64,000 nt of DNA from Blastococcus aurantiacus. Its GTDB lineage: Bacteria; Actinomycetota; Actinomycetes; Mycobacteriales; Geodermatophilaceae. Location: contig NZ_FNBT01000001.1 in the NCBI RefSeq assembly GCF_900102425.1, positions 372,001 through 436,000 on the forward strand. Direction: 5' to 3'. Position 1 is the first letter of the stretch, and every line of letters begins with the position of its first letter. The position numbers were made by a program, and so were the translations under genes. Of this stretch, positions 52,024 to 61,700 are shown piece after piece. Below the pieces are notes generated by a model. That model did not search any database. It was not told the DNA's origin and was given only the letters and a program-made list of their open reading frames with translations.

Positions 52024-54329
52024 TGACCACCGCACCCACCGGACCGCTGACCGACGTCGAGCTGCTCATCGGCGGGATGACCTGCGCCTCGTGCGCGGCC
52101 CGCGTCGAGAAGAAGCTCAACAAGCTCGACGGCGTCACCGCCACCGTCAACTACAGCACCGAGAAGGCCAAGGTCAGCGTCACCGGCGACGTCACCACCG
52201 ACGACCTGATCGCCACCGTCGAGAAGACCGGCTACACCGCTACCCTGCCCGAGCCGCCGCGCGGCGAGCCGGCCGATGAGGAGGCCGCCGACCCCACCCG
52301 AGCCTTGCGCACCCGGCTGGTCGTCTCCGCGCTGCTCAGCGTGCCGGTGATCGTGCTGGCCATGGTGTCGCCCTGGCAGTTCGAGTACTGGCAGTGGCTC
52401 TCGCTCACCCTCGCCGCACCGGTGGTCGTGTGGGGCGGGCTGCCCTTCCACCGCGCCGCCTGGACCAACCTGCGGCACGGCGCCGCCACGATGGACACCC
52501 TCGTCTCGCTCGGCACCCTGGCCGCCTTCGGCTGGTCGCTCTACGCGCTGTTCTGGGGCACCGCCGGCATCCCCGGCATGGTGCACCCCTTCGAGCTGAC
52601 CATCGAGCGCTCCGACGGCAGCGCGAACATCTACCTCGAGGCCGCCGCCGGGGTGACGACGTTCCTGCTGGCCGGCCGGTACTTCGAGGCGCGCTCCAAG
52701 CGTCGGGCCGGGGCGGCGCTCCGGGCGCTGCTGGAGCTAGGCGCCAAGGAGGTCTCGGTCCTGCGCGGCGGCGCCGAGGTGCGGGTGCCGGTCGACCAGC
52801 TCGCGGTGGGCGACCTCTTCGTCGTCCGCCCCGGTGAGAAGGTCGCGGCCGACGGCGAGGTGACCGAGGGCTCCTCCGCGGTCGACGCGTCGATGCTCAC
52901 CGGCGAGTCCGTGCCGGTCGAGGTGGGCGCGGGCGACGCCGTCGTCGGCGGCACCGTGAACGCCGGCGGCCGGCTCGTCGTCCAGGCCACCCGCGTGGGT
53001 TCGGCGACCCAGCTGGCGCAGATGGCCCGGCTGGTCGAGGACGCGCAGAACGGGAAGGCGGAGGTCCAGCGACTGGCCGACCGGATCTCCGGCGTCTTCG
53101 TGCCGGTCGTGCTGGTGCTGACGGTCGGCACGCTCGGGTTCTGGATCGGCACCGGCGCGGGCCTCCCGGCCGCGTTCACCGCCGCCGTCGCCGTGCTGAT
53201 CATCGCCTGCCCCTGCGCGCTCGGGCTTGCCACGCCGACCGCGCTCATGGTCGGCACCGGCCGCGGCGCGCAGCTCGGCATCCTGATCAAGGGCCCCGAG
53301 GTGCTGGAGAGCACCCGCCGGGTCGACACCGTCGTCCTCGACAAGACCGGCACGGTCACCACCGGCCGGATGACCCTGCTGGACGTCGTCCCGGCCGACG
53401 GCGAGGACGCCGACCGGCTGCTGCGGCTGGCCGGCGCCTTGGAGGCAGCCTCGGAGCACCCGATCGCGCAGGCGGTGGCCCGCGCCGCCGCCGAGCGCGG
53501 AGAGCTGCCCGGGGTCGACGGCTTCACCAACGTCGAGGGCCTGGGCGTGACCGGGATGGTGGACAGCGCCGCCGTCGTCGTCGGCCGCCCCCGTTTGCTG
53601 GCCGACTGGTCCGCCCCGCTCACCCCCGCCCTGCGGCGGGCGGTGGACGACGCGGAGCAGGCCGGCAGCACCGCGGTCGCCGTCGCCTGGGACGGCGTCC
53701 CGCGTGGGGTGCTGGTCGTGGCGGACGCGGTCAAGCCGACGTCGGCCGCGGCGATCGCCCAGCTGCGCGCGCTCGGGCTCACCCCGGTCCTGCTCACCGG
53801 CGACAACGAGCGGGCCGCCCGCACCGTGGCCGCCGCGGTGGGCATCGACGAGGTCATCGCCGAGGTGCTGCCGCAGGAGAAGGTCGACGCGGTGAAGCGG
53901 CTGCAGGCCCAGGGCCGGGTCGTGGCGATGGTCGGCGACGGGGTGAACGACGCCGCCGCGCTGGCCCAGGCCGACCTGGGACTGGCCATGGGCACCGGCA
54001 CCGACGTCGCGATCGAGGCCTCCGACCTGACGCTGGTCCGCGGCGACCTCCGGGCCGCGACCGACGCCATCCGGCTGGCCCGCCGCACGCTGGCCACCAT
54101 CAAGGGCAACCTGTTCTGGGCGTTCGGCTACAACGTGGCGGCGCTCCCGCTGGCCATGGCCGGGCTGCTCAACCCGATGATCGCGGGCGCGGCGATGGCG
54201 TTCAGCTCGGTGTTCGTCGTGTCCAACTCGCTGCGCCTGCGCGGCTTCGCGCCGCTGCCGGAGAACCGGGACGTCGCCACCGCACTTCCCTCGGGTACGG
54301 CCCGCGTCGAGGCACCTGCCCGGCACTGA
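52023..54329 (+). CDS. copA: Copper-exporting P1B-type ATPase
   Basis: This 768-residue membrane ATPase pumps Cu(I) out of the cell. One N-terminal HMA domain carries GGMTCASC. Eight membrane helices follow, with the ion-binding [11 protein letters not shown]. The actuator loop has MLTGESVP, the phosphorylation motif is [12 protein letters not shown], the nucleotide domain has the P1B signature SEHPIAQAV, and the hinge is [17 protein letters not shown]. The ATG overlaps the preceding stop. A long perfect-type hairpin follows the gene. Confidence 0.96.
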   Translation: MTTAPTGPLTDVELLIGGMTCASCAARVEKKLNKLDGVTATVNYSTEKAKVSVTGDVTTDDLIATVEKTGYTATLPEPPRGEPADEEAADPTRALRTRLVVSALLSVPVIVLAMVSPWQFEYWQWLSLTLAAPVVVWGGLPFHRAAWTNLRHGAATMDTLVSLGTLAAFGWSLYALFWGTAGIPGMVHPFELTIERSDGSANIYLEAAAGVTTFLLAGRYFEARSKRRAGAALRALLELGAKEVSVLRGGAEVRVPVDQLAVGDLFVVRPGEKVAADGEVTEGSSAVDASMLTGESVPVEVGAGDAVVGGTVNAGGRLVVQATRVGSATQLAQMARLVEDAQNGKAEVQRLADRISGVFVPVVLVLTVGTLGFWIGTGAGLPAAFTAAVAVLIIACPCALGLATPTALMVGTGRGAQLGILIKGPEVLESTRRVDTVVLDKTGTVTTGRMTLLDVVPADGEDADRLLRLAGALEAASEHPIAQAVARAAAERGELPGVDGFTNVEGLGVTGMVDSAAVVVGRPRLLADWSAPLTPALRRAVDDAEQAGSTAVAVAWDGVPRGVLVVADAVKPTSAAAIAQLRALGLTPVLLTGDNERAARTVAAAVGIDEVIAEVLPQEKVDAVKRLQAQGRVVAMVGDGVNDAAALAQADLGLAMGTGTDVAIEASDLTLVRGDLRAATDAIRLARRTLATIKGNLFWAFGYNVAALPLAMAGLLNPMIAGAAMAFSSVFVVSNSLRLRGFAPLPENRDVATALPSGTARVEAPARH

Positions 54330-54350
54330 CCTCCCCGCGGAGGACGTCGT

Positions 54351-54402
54351 CCGGCACAGTCGGTCTCTGCCCACACCAGCGGGCAGAGACCGACTGTGCT
54401 GG
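54351..54402 (+). terminator. Very long hairpin after copA
   Basis: Twenty-two-base arms at 54351-54372 and 54381-54402 match except for one G-T pair and enclose eight bases. It is the longest such stem in the window and should end the copper operon. Its regularity also allows that it is a repeated palindromic unit or a processing site. Confidence 0.75.
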
Positions 54403-54428
54403 AACACCCTCGATCCCTGGAGGTCCTG

Positions 54429-54791
54429 ATGCGCCAGCAGCCGTTCCGAACGCCCGCGCGCGTCCTGGCCGGGGCCGGCGCCACGATCGGGCTCGCGCTG
54501 CTGACCGGCCCGCAGCGGGTCCTCGACGTGGTCGCACCGGAGTTCCCACGGGAGCGCCGGTGGGTGGTCCGCGTGCTCGGCGCCCGGATGCTCGCCCAGC
54601 ACGCCCCGGTGCTCGTCCGGCCCGCGCCGGAGCTCCTGGCAGCCGGCGCCGGCCTCGACGTGCTGCACGCCGCCAGCGTGCTGCCCTTCGTCGCCTCCGC
54701 CCGCTACGGCCGGACGGCGCGGATCAGCGCGGCGGTCGCCCTCGCCTCCGCCGCCCTCGCGGGCGCCGCGACCCGGTCACAGCGCCGGTAG
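54429..54791 (+). CDS. Small unknown membrane-associated protein
   Basis: I do not recognise this 120-residue protein. It has hydrophobic stretches near residues 12-28 (VLAGAGATIGLALLTG), 62-82 and 95-115 (ISAAVALASAALAGAA) with basic flanks, so it may span the membrane two or three times. The ATG at 54429 is chosen because GGAGGT lies four bases upstream; an in-frame GTG at 54396 inside the hairpin is less likely. It overlaps the convergent M56 gene by 15 bp. Confidence 0.6.
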   Translation: MRQQPFRTPARVLAGAGATIGLALLTGPQRVLDVVAPEFPRERRWVVRVLGARMLAQHAPVLVRPAPELLAAGAGLDVLHAASVLPFVASARYGRTARISAAVALASAALAGAATRSQRR

Positions 54792-55706
54792 CAGCAGCAG
54801 GGCGGTCGGCAGGAGGAGGAGCAGCCCGGCGCCGAGCAGGGCGCCGGTGCGCGCCGCCACCGACAGCGGGGCGGGCGGGTCGAGCAGCCGCACGACGCGG
54901 GCGCGCACCGCTCCCCCGGTCACCGCCAGCGCGCTCCCGGGCACCTCCGCGCCGCCGGGTCGGCCGGCCGCGGCCACGATCGCCCGCGCCAGCGTGCGCC
55001 GGGGATCGGCCCCGCCAAGCTCGCCCAGGGCGGCGTCGTCGGCGCGCATCTCCACCAGCTCCCGGACGGCGGCGTGGGCACGCCCGGCCGCAGGGAGCAC
55101 GGGCAGCGCCGCCTCCCAGGCGACGAACGGCAGCAGGTACAGGTGGTGGTGCTCCCGCAGGTGCGCCCGCTCGTGCGCCACGACCGCGGCCAGCTCCGCC
55201 TCGTCGAGCTCGGCCACCATCCCGGAGGAGAGCACCAGCAGCGGCCGGGCGCCGGGGATGCAGAAGGCCACCGGCGCCGGGTGCTCCAACAGCCGGGTGT
55301 CCGGTTCGGCACCCGGCGCGACGACCAGTTCCAGCAGCTGGCGGTGCCGACGCCGGGCGCGGGCGGTCCGGAGCCAGGACAGCGCGAGCACGCCGACCAG
55401 CTCGAGAGCCAGCACCGCGGCCAGCGTCATCGTCACCCAGTGGTCGCCGCGCACCGGGTCACCGGCGAGCTCTCCGCGGACCCACGACCACCACGCCTCG
55501 GGCAGCGAGTGCCCCCACGGCGCGAGGCCGTGCACCAGCAGGGCCCCGATGATCGACAGTCCCCCGGCCAGGCCGACCGCCTGCCAGCAGACCAGCGCGA
55601 CCAGCGGGTCCCGTCCCGGCCAGCGGGCGCGCCCGAGCAGCGCCGGGACCGGCCAGGCCAGCAGAGCGGCGAGGACGGCCAGCGCGGCCGCGGTGAGGGG
55701 CAGCAT
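54777..55706 (-). CDS. M56 (BlaR1-like) membrane metallopeptidase
   Basis: This 309-residue zinc peptidase has membrane helices near residues 3-25, 38-60, 90-112 and 285-307. The active site is in VVAHERAHLREHHHLYLLP (H-E-x-x-H) with a downstream glutamate in VEMRADDAAL. No penicillin-binding sensor domain is present, so the signal is not a beta-lactam. Proteins of this type cleave or control the BlaI-type repressor encoded just upstream. The pair matches M. tuberculosis Rv1845c/Rv1846c. Confidence 0.9.
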   Translation of the reverse strand: MLPLTAAALAVLAALLAWPVPALLGRARWPGRDPLVALVCWQAVGLAGGLSIIGALLVHGLAPWGHSLPEAWWSWVRGELAGDPVRGDHWVTMTLAAVLALELVGVLALSWLRTARARRRHRQLLELVVAPGAEPDTRLLEHPAPVAFCIPGARPLLVLSSGMVAELDEAELAAVVAHERAHLREHHHLYLLPFVAWEAALPVLPAAGRAHAAVRELVEMRADDAALGELGGADPRRTLARAIVAAAGRPGGAEVPGSALAVTGGAVRARVVRLLDPPAPLSVAARTGALLGAGLLLLLPTALLLLPAL

Positions 55707-55733
55707 CGGTCGGGAGCGGCGAGGAGGAGCCGG

Positions 55734-56084
55734 TCAGCGCCCGTCGCCGGCCAGCAGCTCCCGGAGCAGGCGCGCCTCGTCGTCGTCCACCCCGCCGACG
55801 AAGCGAGCCAGCACCGCCTGCCGGTCCGCGGCCTGACCGAGCACCTCGTGCATCAGCTCGGCGGCGTGGTCCTCGCGGCTGGCCCGCGCGGTGAAGCGGC
55901 GCGGCCGGGCCTCGTCGTGGGTGACGAAGCCCTTCTGCTCGAGCCGGGTCAGCACGGTGTGCACGGTGGTCAGCGCGACGCCGCGGTCAGCGAGCCCGGC
56001 CCGCAGCTCGGTCGCCGCGACCGGGCCGTCGGCCGACCACAACCGGTCCATGACGGCCCGCTCCAGCTCGCCCAGCGAGGCCAT
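55734..56084 (-). CDS. blaI: BlaI/MecI-family repressor
   Basis: This 116-residue winged-helix repressor contains LGELERAVMDRLWSADGPVAATEL and VALTTVHTVLTRLEQKGFVTHDE, the hallmark DNA-binding part, plus a short helical dimerisation tail. The ATG at 56084 follows AGGAGG. Two perfect TCTAC-N5-GTAGA sites lie in the divergent region before cydA, so it should repress itself and cytochrome bd synthesis. In M. tuberculosis the homologue controls respiratory and ATP-synthase genes. Confidence 0.93.
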   Translation of the reverse strand: MASLGELERAVMDRLWSADGPVAATELRAGLADRGVALTTVHTVLTRLEQKGFVTHDEARPRRFTARASREDHAAELMHEVLGQAADRQAVLARFVGGVDDDEARLLRELLAGDGR

Positions 56085-56118
56085 CGCTCCTCCTGTCGTA
56101 CGGGTCACAGCCAACTCC

Positions 56119-56133
56119 TCTACGTGTCGTAGA
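56119..56133. promoter_or_regulatory. BlaI operator 1
   Basis: TCTACGTGTCGTAGA, a perfect TCTAC-N5-GTAGA palindrome (arms TCTACG/CGTAGA), matches the TACA/TGTA style of BlaI/MecI sites. It lies 35 bp before blaI and 74 bp before cydA. Its centre is 24 bp from that of the second site. Confidence 0.8.
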
Positions 56134-56141
56134 AAAAACTC

Positions 56142-56158
56142 TTCTACTCGGCGTAGAA
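56142..56158. promoter_or_regulatory. BlaI operator 2
   Basis: TTCTACTCGGCGTAGAA carries the same TCTAC-N5-GTAGA core within 6-bp arms. Together with operator 1 it spans the divergent promoters. A GATAGT hexamer at 56169-56174 could be the -10 of cydA, placing this operator over the -35 region. Confidence 0.8.
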
Positions 56159-56206
56159 AGGACGTGTCGATAGTACGTCGGCCTCAACGACGAGGAGACA
56201 GCTGCC

Positions 56207-57754
56207 GTGGACGTCCTGGGCATGGACACGCTGGACATCGCGCGCTGGCAGTTCGGGATCACCACCGTCTACCACTTCCTGATGGTCCCGCTGACCATCG
56301 GCCTGGGGATCCTGGTCGCGGTCATGCACACCATGTGGGTGCGCACCGACAAGCCGGAGTGGCTGCGGATGACCCGCTTCTGGGGCCGCATCTACCTGAT
56401 CAACTTCGTGCTCGGCGTGGCCACCGGCCTGGTGCAGGAGTTCCAGTTCGGGCTGGCCTGGAGCGAGTACTCGCGCTTCGTCGGCGACGTCTTCGGCTCG
56501 CTGCTCGCGCTCGAGGCGCTGCTGGCGTTCTTCCTCGAGTCGACCTTCCTCGGCCTGTGGATCTTCGGCTGGGGCCGCATCCCGAAGAAGCTCCACCTGG
56601 CCGCCCTCTGGGCCGCGGTCATCGGCTCGGTCGTGAGCGCGTACTTCATCATCGCCGCGAACTCCTGGATGCAGCACCCCGTCGGCGTGGAGGTGGACGA
56701 CGCCACCGGCCGCCCCGTGCAGGTCGACTTCCTCGCCGTCCTAACCAACAACACCGCGCTGGCCGCCTTCAGCCACGCCATCGTGGCCGCGCTGATGGTC
56801 GCCGGCGCGCTGCTGGTGGGCATCGGCCTGTGGCACCTGCGGAAGCGCCGGCTCGCCGGCCGCTCGCCCGAGGACGTGGACCACGCCGTGTGGCGCCGCT
56901 CGGTGCGGCTCGGCGGCTGGGTGTCGCTGGCAGCCTTCGCGCTCACGGCGCTGACCGGCGACTGGCAGGGCAAGCTCATGTACGAGCAGCAGCCGCTGAA
57001 GATGAGCTCGGCCGAGGCGCTCTGCCAGACCGAGGCGCCGGCGTCCTTCTCGATCTTCGCCTGGGGCAAGTTAGGGGACAACGAGTGCGACGACGTCCAC
57101 TCCATCACCGTCCCGTACATCCTCAGCTACCTCGCGCACGGCGACTTCTCCACCGCCGTGCCCGGTGTGAACGAGCTGCAGGAGGAGTACGCGGCCGTCT
57201 ACGGCGAGACCTACCCCGACGACCCGTCGTTCGGTGACAAGGCCGGCGAGCCCATCGACTACGCGCCGGTGCTGGCCGTCACCTACTGGAGCTTCCGGCT
57301 CATGATCGGCATGGGTGCGGTCTCCGCCGGGGTCGCCGCCTACGCGCTCTGGTCGACCCGCCGCGGGCGGGTGCCCACCTCGCGGATCGGGGTGTACGGC
57401 TCACTGCTCGCCGTCGGCGCACCCTTCGTCGCCAATGCGGCGGGGTGGATCTTCACCGAGATGGGCCGCCAGCCCTTCGTCGTCCACCCGAACCCGGACG
57501 TCGCGGTCGAGGACCAGGTGTGGTTCTTCACCGCGCAGGCCGTCTCCCCCGGCATCAGCGCCGCCGAGGTGTGGACGTCGCTGATCTCCCTGGGCCTGGT
57601 CTACGGCGCGCTGGCCGTCGTCGAGCTGTGGCTGATCACCCGGTTCGTGCGCGCCGGCGTCACCACCGGGGACGGCCACCCCGCACCGGAACCGCCGGAC
57701 GACGACGCGGCGAGGAACGACCGCGACGACGACGTCCTCCAGTTCGCCCACTGA
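56207..57754 (+). CDS. cydA: Cytochrome bd ubiquinol/menaquinol oxidase subunit I
   Basis: This haem-bearing subunit of the high-affinity terminal oxidase is 515 residues with about nine membrane helices. The N-terminal MDTLDIARWQFGITTVYHFL carries the haem b595 ligand histidine; the next segments HTMWVRT and QFGLAWSEYSRFVGDVFGS, and later EMGRQPFVVHP, are typical. The quinol-binding loop is of the short kind. The GTG at 56207 has GAGGAG nine bases upstream; an in-frame ATG at 56222 is possible. cydB follows after 17 bp. Confidence 0.95.
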   Translation: MDVLGMDTLDIARWQFGITTVYHFLMVPLTIGLGILVAVMHTMWVRTDKPEWLRMTRFWGRIYLINFVLGVATGLVQEFQFGLAWSEYSRFVGDVFGSLLALEALLAFFLESTFLGLWIFGWGRIPKKLHLAALWAAVIGSVVSAYFIIAANSWMQHPVGVEVDDATGRPVQVDFLAVLTNNTALAAFSHAIVAALMVAGALLVGIGLWHLRKRRLAGRSPEDVDHAVWRRSVRLGGWVSLAAFALTALTGDWQGKLMYEQQPLKMSSAEALCQTEAPASFSIFAWGKLGDNECDDVHSITVPYILSYLAHGDFSTAVPGVNELQEEYAAVYGETYPDDPSFGDKAGEPIDYAPVLAVTYWSFRLMIGMGAVSAGVAAYALWSTRRGRVPTSRIGVYGSLLAVGAPFVANAAGWIFTEMGRQPFVVHPNPDVAVEDQVWFFTAQAVSPGISAAEVWTSLISLGLVYGALAVVELWLITRFVRAGVTTGDGHPAPEPPDDDAARNDRDDDVLQFAH

Positions 57755-57771
57755 ACCGGGAGTTGCTGACC

Positions 57772-58788
57772 ATGGACCTGCAGATTCTCTGGTTCGCCGC
57801 CGTCGCGGTGCTGTGGACCGGCTTCCTCCTGCTCGAGGGCTTCGACTTCGGCGTCGCCGCCCTGCTCCCCGTGCTGGGCCGCCGGACGGCCGACCGGCAC
57901 CTGATGCTGCGCAGCATCGGCCCGCTCTGGGACGGCAACGAGGTCTGGCTGATCACCGCCGTCGGGGCGGTCTTCGCCGCCTTCCCCGGCTGGTACGCGA
58001 CCTGGCTACCGACGCTCTACCTGCCGTTCGTGCTGGTGCTGTTCGGCCTGATCATCCGGGCGGTGGCCTTCGAGTGGCGGCACTCCCACCACACCGAGGC
58101 CTGGGACGCGACCTGGACGCGGGTCATCACGGCCGGCTCGCTCATCGCCGCCCTGGGCATCGGTGCCGCGCTGGGCGCGACCACCCTCGGCCTGCCGATC
58201 GACGCCGACGGCACGCGGGTCGGCGGCGCCTTCTCCGGGCTGAGCTGGTCGGCGCTGCTCGGCGCGACCGCCGTCCTGGGCTTCTCGCTGATCCACGGCG
58301 CGCTGTTCCTCGCACTCAAGGTCGACGGCGACGTGCGGCTGCGCGCCCGGGCCTTCGCGCTGCGCTGGTCACCGGTCGCCGCGCTGCCGCTGCTGGCCTG
58401 GGCCGGCATCACCCACCTGCGCTACGGGACGCCGGTCACCGGGGTGCTCTGGCTGGTCGCGGCGCTCGCGGTGGTGGTCGCCTGGGCCCGGATCCGGCTG
58501 GACCGCGAGGGCTCCGCGTTCGCCGCCTGGGCGGTCCTGCTGGTGGCCTCGGCGGCGACCATCTTCGGCGCGGCCTACCCCGTCGTCGTCCCCTCGACGA
58601 TCGACGTCGCCTTCGACGTGACGGTCGCCGACGCCTCGGTCAGCGACTACACCCTCACCGTCATGACCTGGGCCGCCGGCGTCGGCCTGCCGGTCGTCCT
58701 CGGCTACCAGGCGTGGACGTACTGGGTGTTCCGGAAGCGGCTGACCGCCGAACCGGTGCACGAGCAGGTCACCGGGGCGCACGCGTGA
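57772..58788 (+). CDS. cydB: Cytochrome bd oxidase subunit II
   Basis: This membrane subunit has 338 residues and about eight helices. It begins MDLQILWFAAVAVLWTGFLLLEGFDFGVAALL and has DGNEVWLITAVGAVFAAFPGWYA, the family signatures. It pairs with CydA to form the oxidase core. The ATG has GGGAG upstream. Its stop overlaps the GTG of the fused cydDC gene (GTGA), so all three are coupled in one operon. Confidence 0.95.
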   Translation: MDLQILWFAAVAVLWTGFLLLEGFDFGVAALLPVLGRRTADRHLMLRSIGPLWDGNEVWLITAVGAVFAAFPGWYATWLPTLYLPFVLVLFGLIIRAVAFEWRHSHHTEAWDATWTRVITAGSLIAALGIGAALGATTLGLPIDADGTRVGGAFSGLSWSALLGATAVLGFSLIHGALFLALKVDGDVRLRARAFALRWSPVAALPLLAWAGITHLRYGTPVTGVLWLVAALAVVVAWARIRLDREGSAFAAWAVLLVASAATIFGAAYPVVVPSTIDVAFDVTVADASVSDYTLTVMTWAAGVGLPVVLGYQAWTYWVFRKRLTAEPVHEQVTGAHA

Positions 58789-61700
58789 TCAGGGCCAGAA
58801 TGGCCATGGTGGCCCCTCCGGCCCGGGGGCCGCTGGGCGCGCTGGCCGGCGTGCCGGGGCTGACCGGGGCGCTGGTGCGCGCCGCCGTCGCGGCACTGGC
58901 CCAGACGGCGGGACTGGTCCTGCTGGCCGCCGGGCTGGCGCACGCGGTGGCGCGGGGATCAGGCCTCGCCGAGGGCCCGCTCACCGGCCCGCTGCTGATC
59001 GCCGCCGGGGGTGTGGTGCTCCGCTCGGCCGCGGGCGCAGTCGGCCAGGTGCTGGCCGGCCGGGACGCGCGCCGCGCCGAGGACCGCCTGCGCCGGGCGC
59101 TGCTGGAGCGGCTGGCCGCCTCCCCCGCCGCCGTCGCCACCGCCGGTGGTCCCGGCCCGGCCGCGGTGCTGGCCACCACCCGGCTGCACGACCTCGGGCC
59201 GGCGCTGGCCACCTACCTGCCGGCGCTGGCGCAGACGCTCGTGGTGCCGCCGGCCCTGCTGGTGGTGCTCGCCGCCACCGACCTCCTCTCGGCGGCGCTG
59301 GTCGCGGTCACCCTCCCGCTGGTCCCGGTCTTCATGGTGCTGGTCGGGCGGTACACGCAGAGCGCGACAGCGGACTCCGCCCGGGCCCTGGACCGCATCG
59401 CCGCGCACGTCGCCGAGCTCGTCCGCGGGCTGCCCGTGCTGGTGGGGCTGGGCCGCGCCGCCGACCAGGCCGCCGCGCTCGCCCGGCTCGGCGAAGCGCA
59501 CCGCACCCGCACCATGGCCACGCTGCGGATCGCCTTCCTCTCGGCGCTCGTGCTCGAGCTGATCGCGACCCTCTCGGTGGCGCTGGTGGCGGTGACCGTC
59601 GGCCTGCGGCTGATCCACGGCGACCTCACGCTGGCGGTCGGGCTGACCGCGCTGCTGCTGGCGCCCGAGGCGTTCGCGCCGCTGCGCGCGCTCGGCTCGG
59701 CCCACCACGCCGCCGAGGACGCCGCACTCGCCGCGGCCGAGGCGCGGGCGGTGCTCGCGGCTCCTGCTCCGCCGCTCCCGGTGCCGATCGACGACGACGA
59801 CCCGCGCGGTGCCGACGTCGCCGTGCGCGGCCTGACCGTGCGCTACCCGGGCCGGACGGCCGCCGCGCTGCCCCCTACCGACCTCGCCGTCCGCCCGGGT
59901 GAGTTCGTGGCCCTCACCGGGGCCAGCGGCTGCGGCAAGTCGACGCTGCTGGCCGCCCTGGCCGGAGGGCTCGGCCCCGACGCGGTCCAGGCCGGCACGG
60001 TCACCGGGGTCGGCCCGCTCGCCTCGGTGCCGCAGTTCCCCCGCACCACCGGCGCGACCGTCGCCGACGAGCTGCGCCGGCACGCGGGGTCGGCGCCCGG
60101 GGCGGACGAGGTCGTCGGCGAGGCGTACGTGATCGAGGCGCTCGCGCGGGTGGGCGCCACCGACCTCGCCGGCCGCGCGCCGGAGTCGCTCTCCCCCGGC
60201 CAGCTGCAGCGGGTGGCCCTGGCGCGGGCCCTGGTGCGCGTCCGCCGCGGCGCCCGGCTGCTCCTGCTCGACGAGCCGACCGCCCACCTCGACGACGACG
60301 CCCGCGACCTGGTGGCCCACGTGCTGAGCGGCCTGCGCGGCACCGTGACGGTGCTGGTGGCCACGCACGACCCCGCGCTCGCCGCCCTCGCCGACCGCGT
60401 CGTCGCCCTCCCCTCCCCCGCCCCCTCCGGAACTCCCTGTACAGAAAGTTCCCAGGTCACCCAGGACTTCCTGTACCGAAAGTCCCTTCCTCCGGCGGCC
60501 GACGAGGCGGCGGAGCCGGGGACGGCGCCGACCCGCGGGGCGCTGGCCCGGGCCGGGCTCCTGGGCGTGCTCTCCTCCGCCGCCGGGGTGGCGCTCACCG
60601 CCGTCTCGGGCTGGCTGATCGTGCGGGCCGCGGAGATGCCGCCGGTGCTCACGCTGATGGTGGCCATCGTGGGGGTCCGCTTCTTCGGGCTCGGCCGGGC
60701 CGCGCTGCGCTGGCTGGAGCGGCTGGCCGCGCACGACGCCGCCCTCCGGCTCGCCGCGGCGACCCGCGTCCGGGTGTGGCGGGCGCTGGCCGTCCAGGGC
60801 CTGGCCGCCGACCGCACCCCGGGTGCCGCGCTCGCCCGGCTGGTCGGCGACGTCGGCGTCGTGCAGGACCTGACGGTGCGGGTGCGCCCGGCGCTGGTCG
60901 CGGCCGCCGCCGTCCCGACCGCGACCGTCCTCGCCCTGGCGCTGGTCGACGTCGCGGCCGCGGGCACGGTCGCCGCGGTGCTCGCCCTCACCATCGCCGG
61001 TGTCCTCGCCGTCCACCGCCGGGTCGACGCCGGGGCGGCGCGGGCCGAGAGCTCGCTGCAGGTCGAGGCGCTGCAGGCCACCACCGCCGCGCTGGACGGC
61101 GCCGCCGACCTGCGGGCGCACGGACTGGCCGCGCACACCGCCGACGACCTGGCGGCGGTGGCCGGCCGGCGTGCCGGCATCGCCCGCACCGGCGACCGGG
61201 CGGCGGCCCTGGGCACCGGACTGGTCGTGCTCGGCACCGGCCTGGCGGCGGTGCTCGCGACCGCCGTGGCCGCCCGCGGCGGCCTGGTCGGCCCGGTGCT
61301 CGCCGTCCTGGCGCTGGCGCCGCTCGCCCTGGCCGAGCCGCTCGCCGGGCTGGTGTCCGCGCTGCAGCGGCGGGGGGCGCTCCTCGACGCCCGCGCCCGG
61401 CTGGACGCGGTGCTCGCCGCGGCCCCGCCGGCGGACCCGGCCGACCCGCTGCCCGCGCCGGCCACGGTGGGCCACCTCGCCGTCGAGGAGCTGGCCGCCG
61501 GCTGGCCGGGGCGACCCGACGTGCTGCGCGGCCTGACCGCACCGGCGCACGCCGGCGAGGGGTGGCTGGTCGTGCGCGGCCCCTCCGGCACCGGCAAGTC
61601 GACGTTCCTGGCCGTGCTCATGGCCTCGCTGCGCCCGCGCGCCGGCCGCTACGACCTCGCCGGGCTCGACTCCGCCCGGCTGACCGGCGACGACGTGCGC

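Noticed and set aside
54777-56084. Beta-lactam resistance module (BlaR1/BlaI with a beta-lactamase).
   Set aside because: The M56 protein has no penicillin-binding sensor domain and no beta-lactamase gene is present; the operators face cydA.
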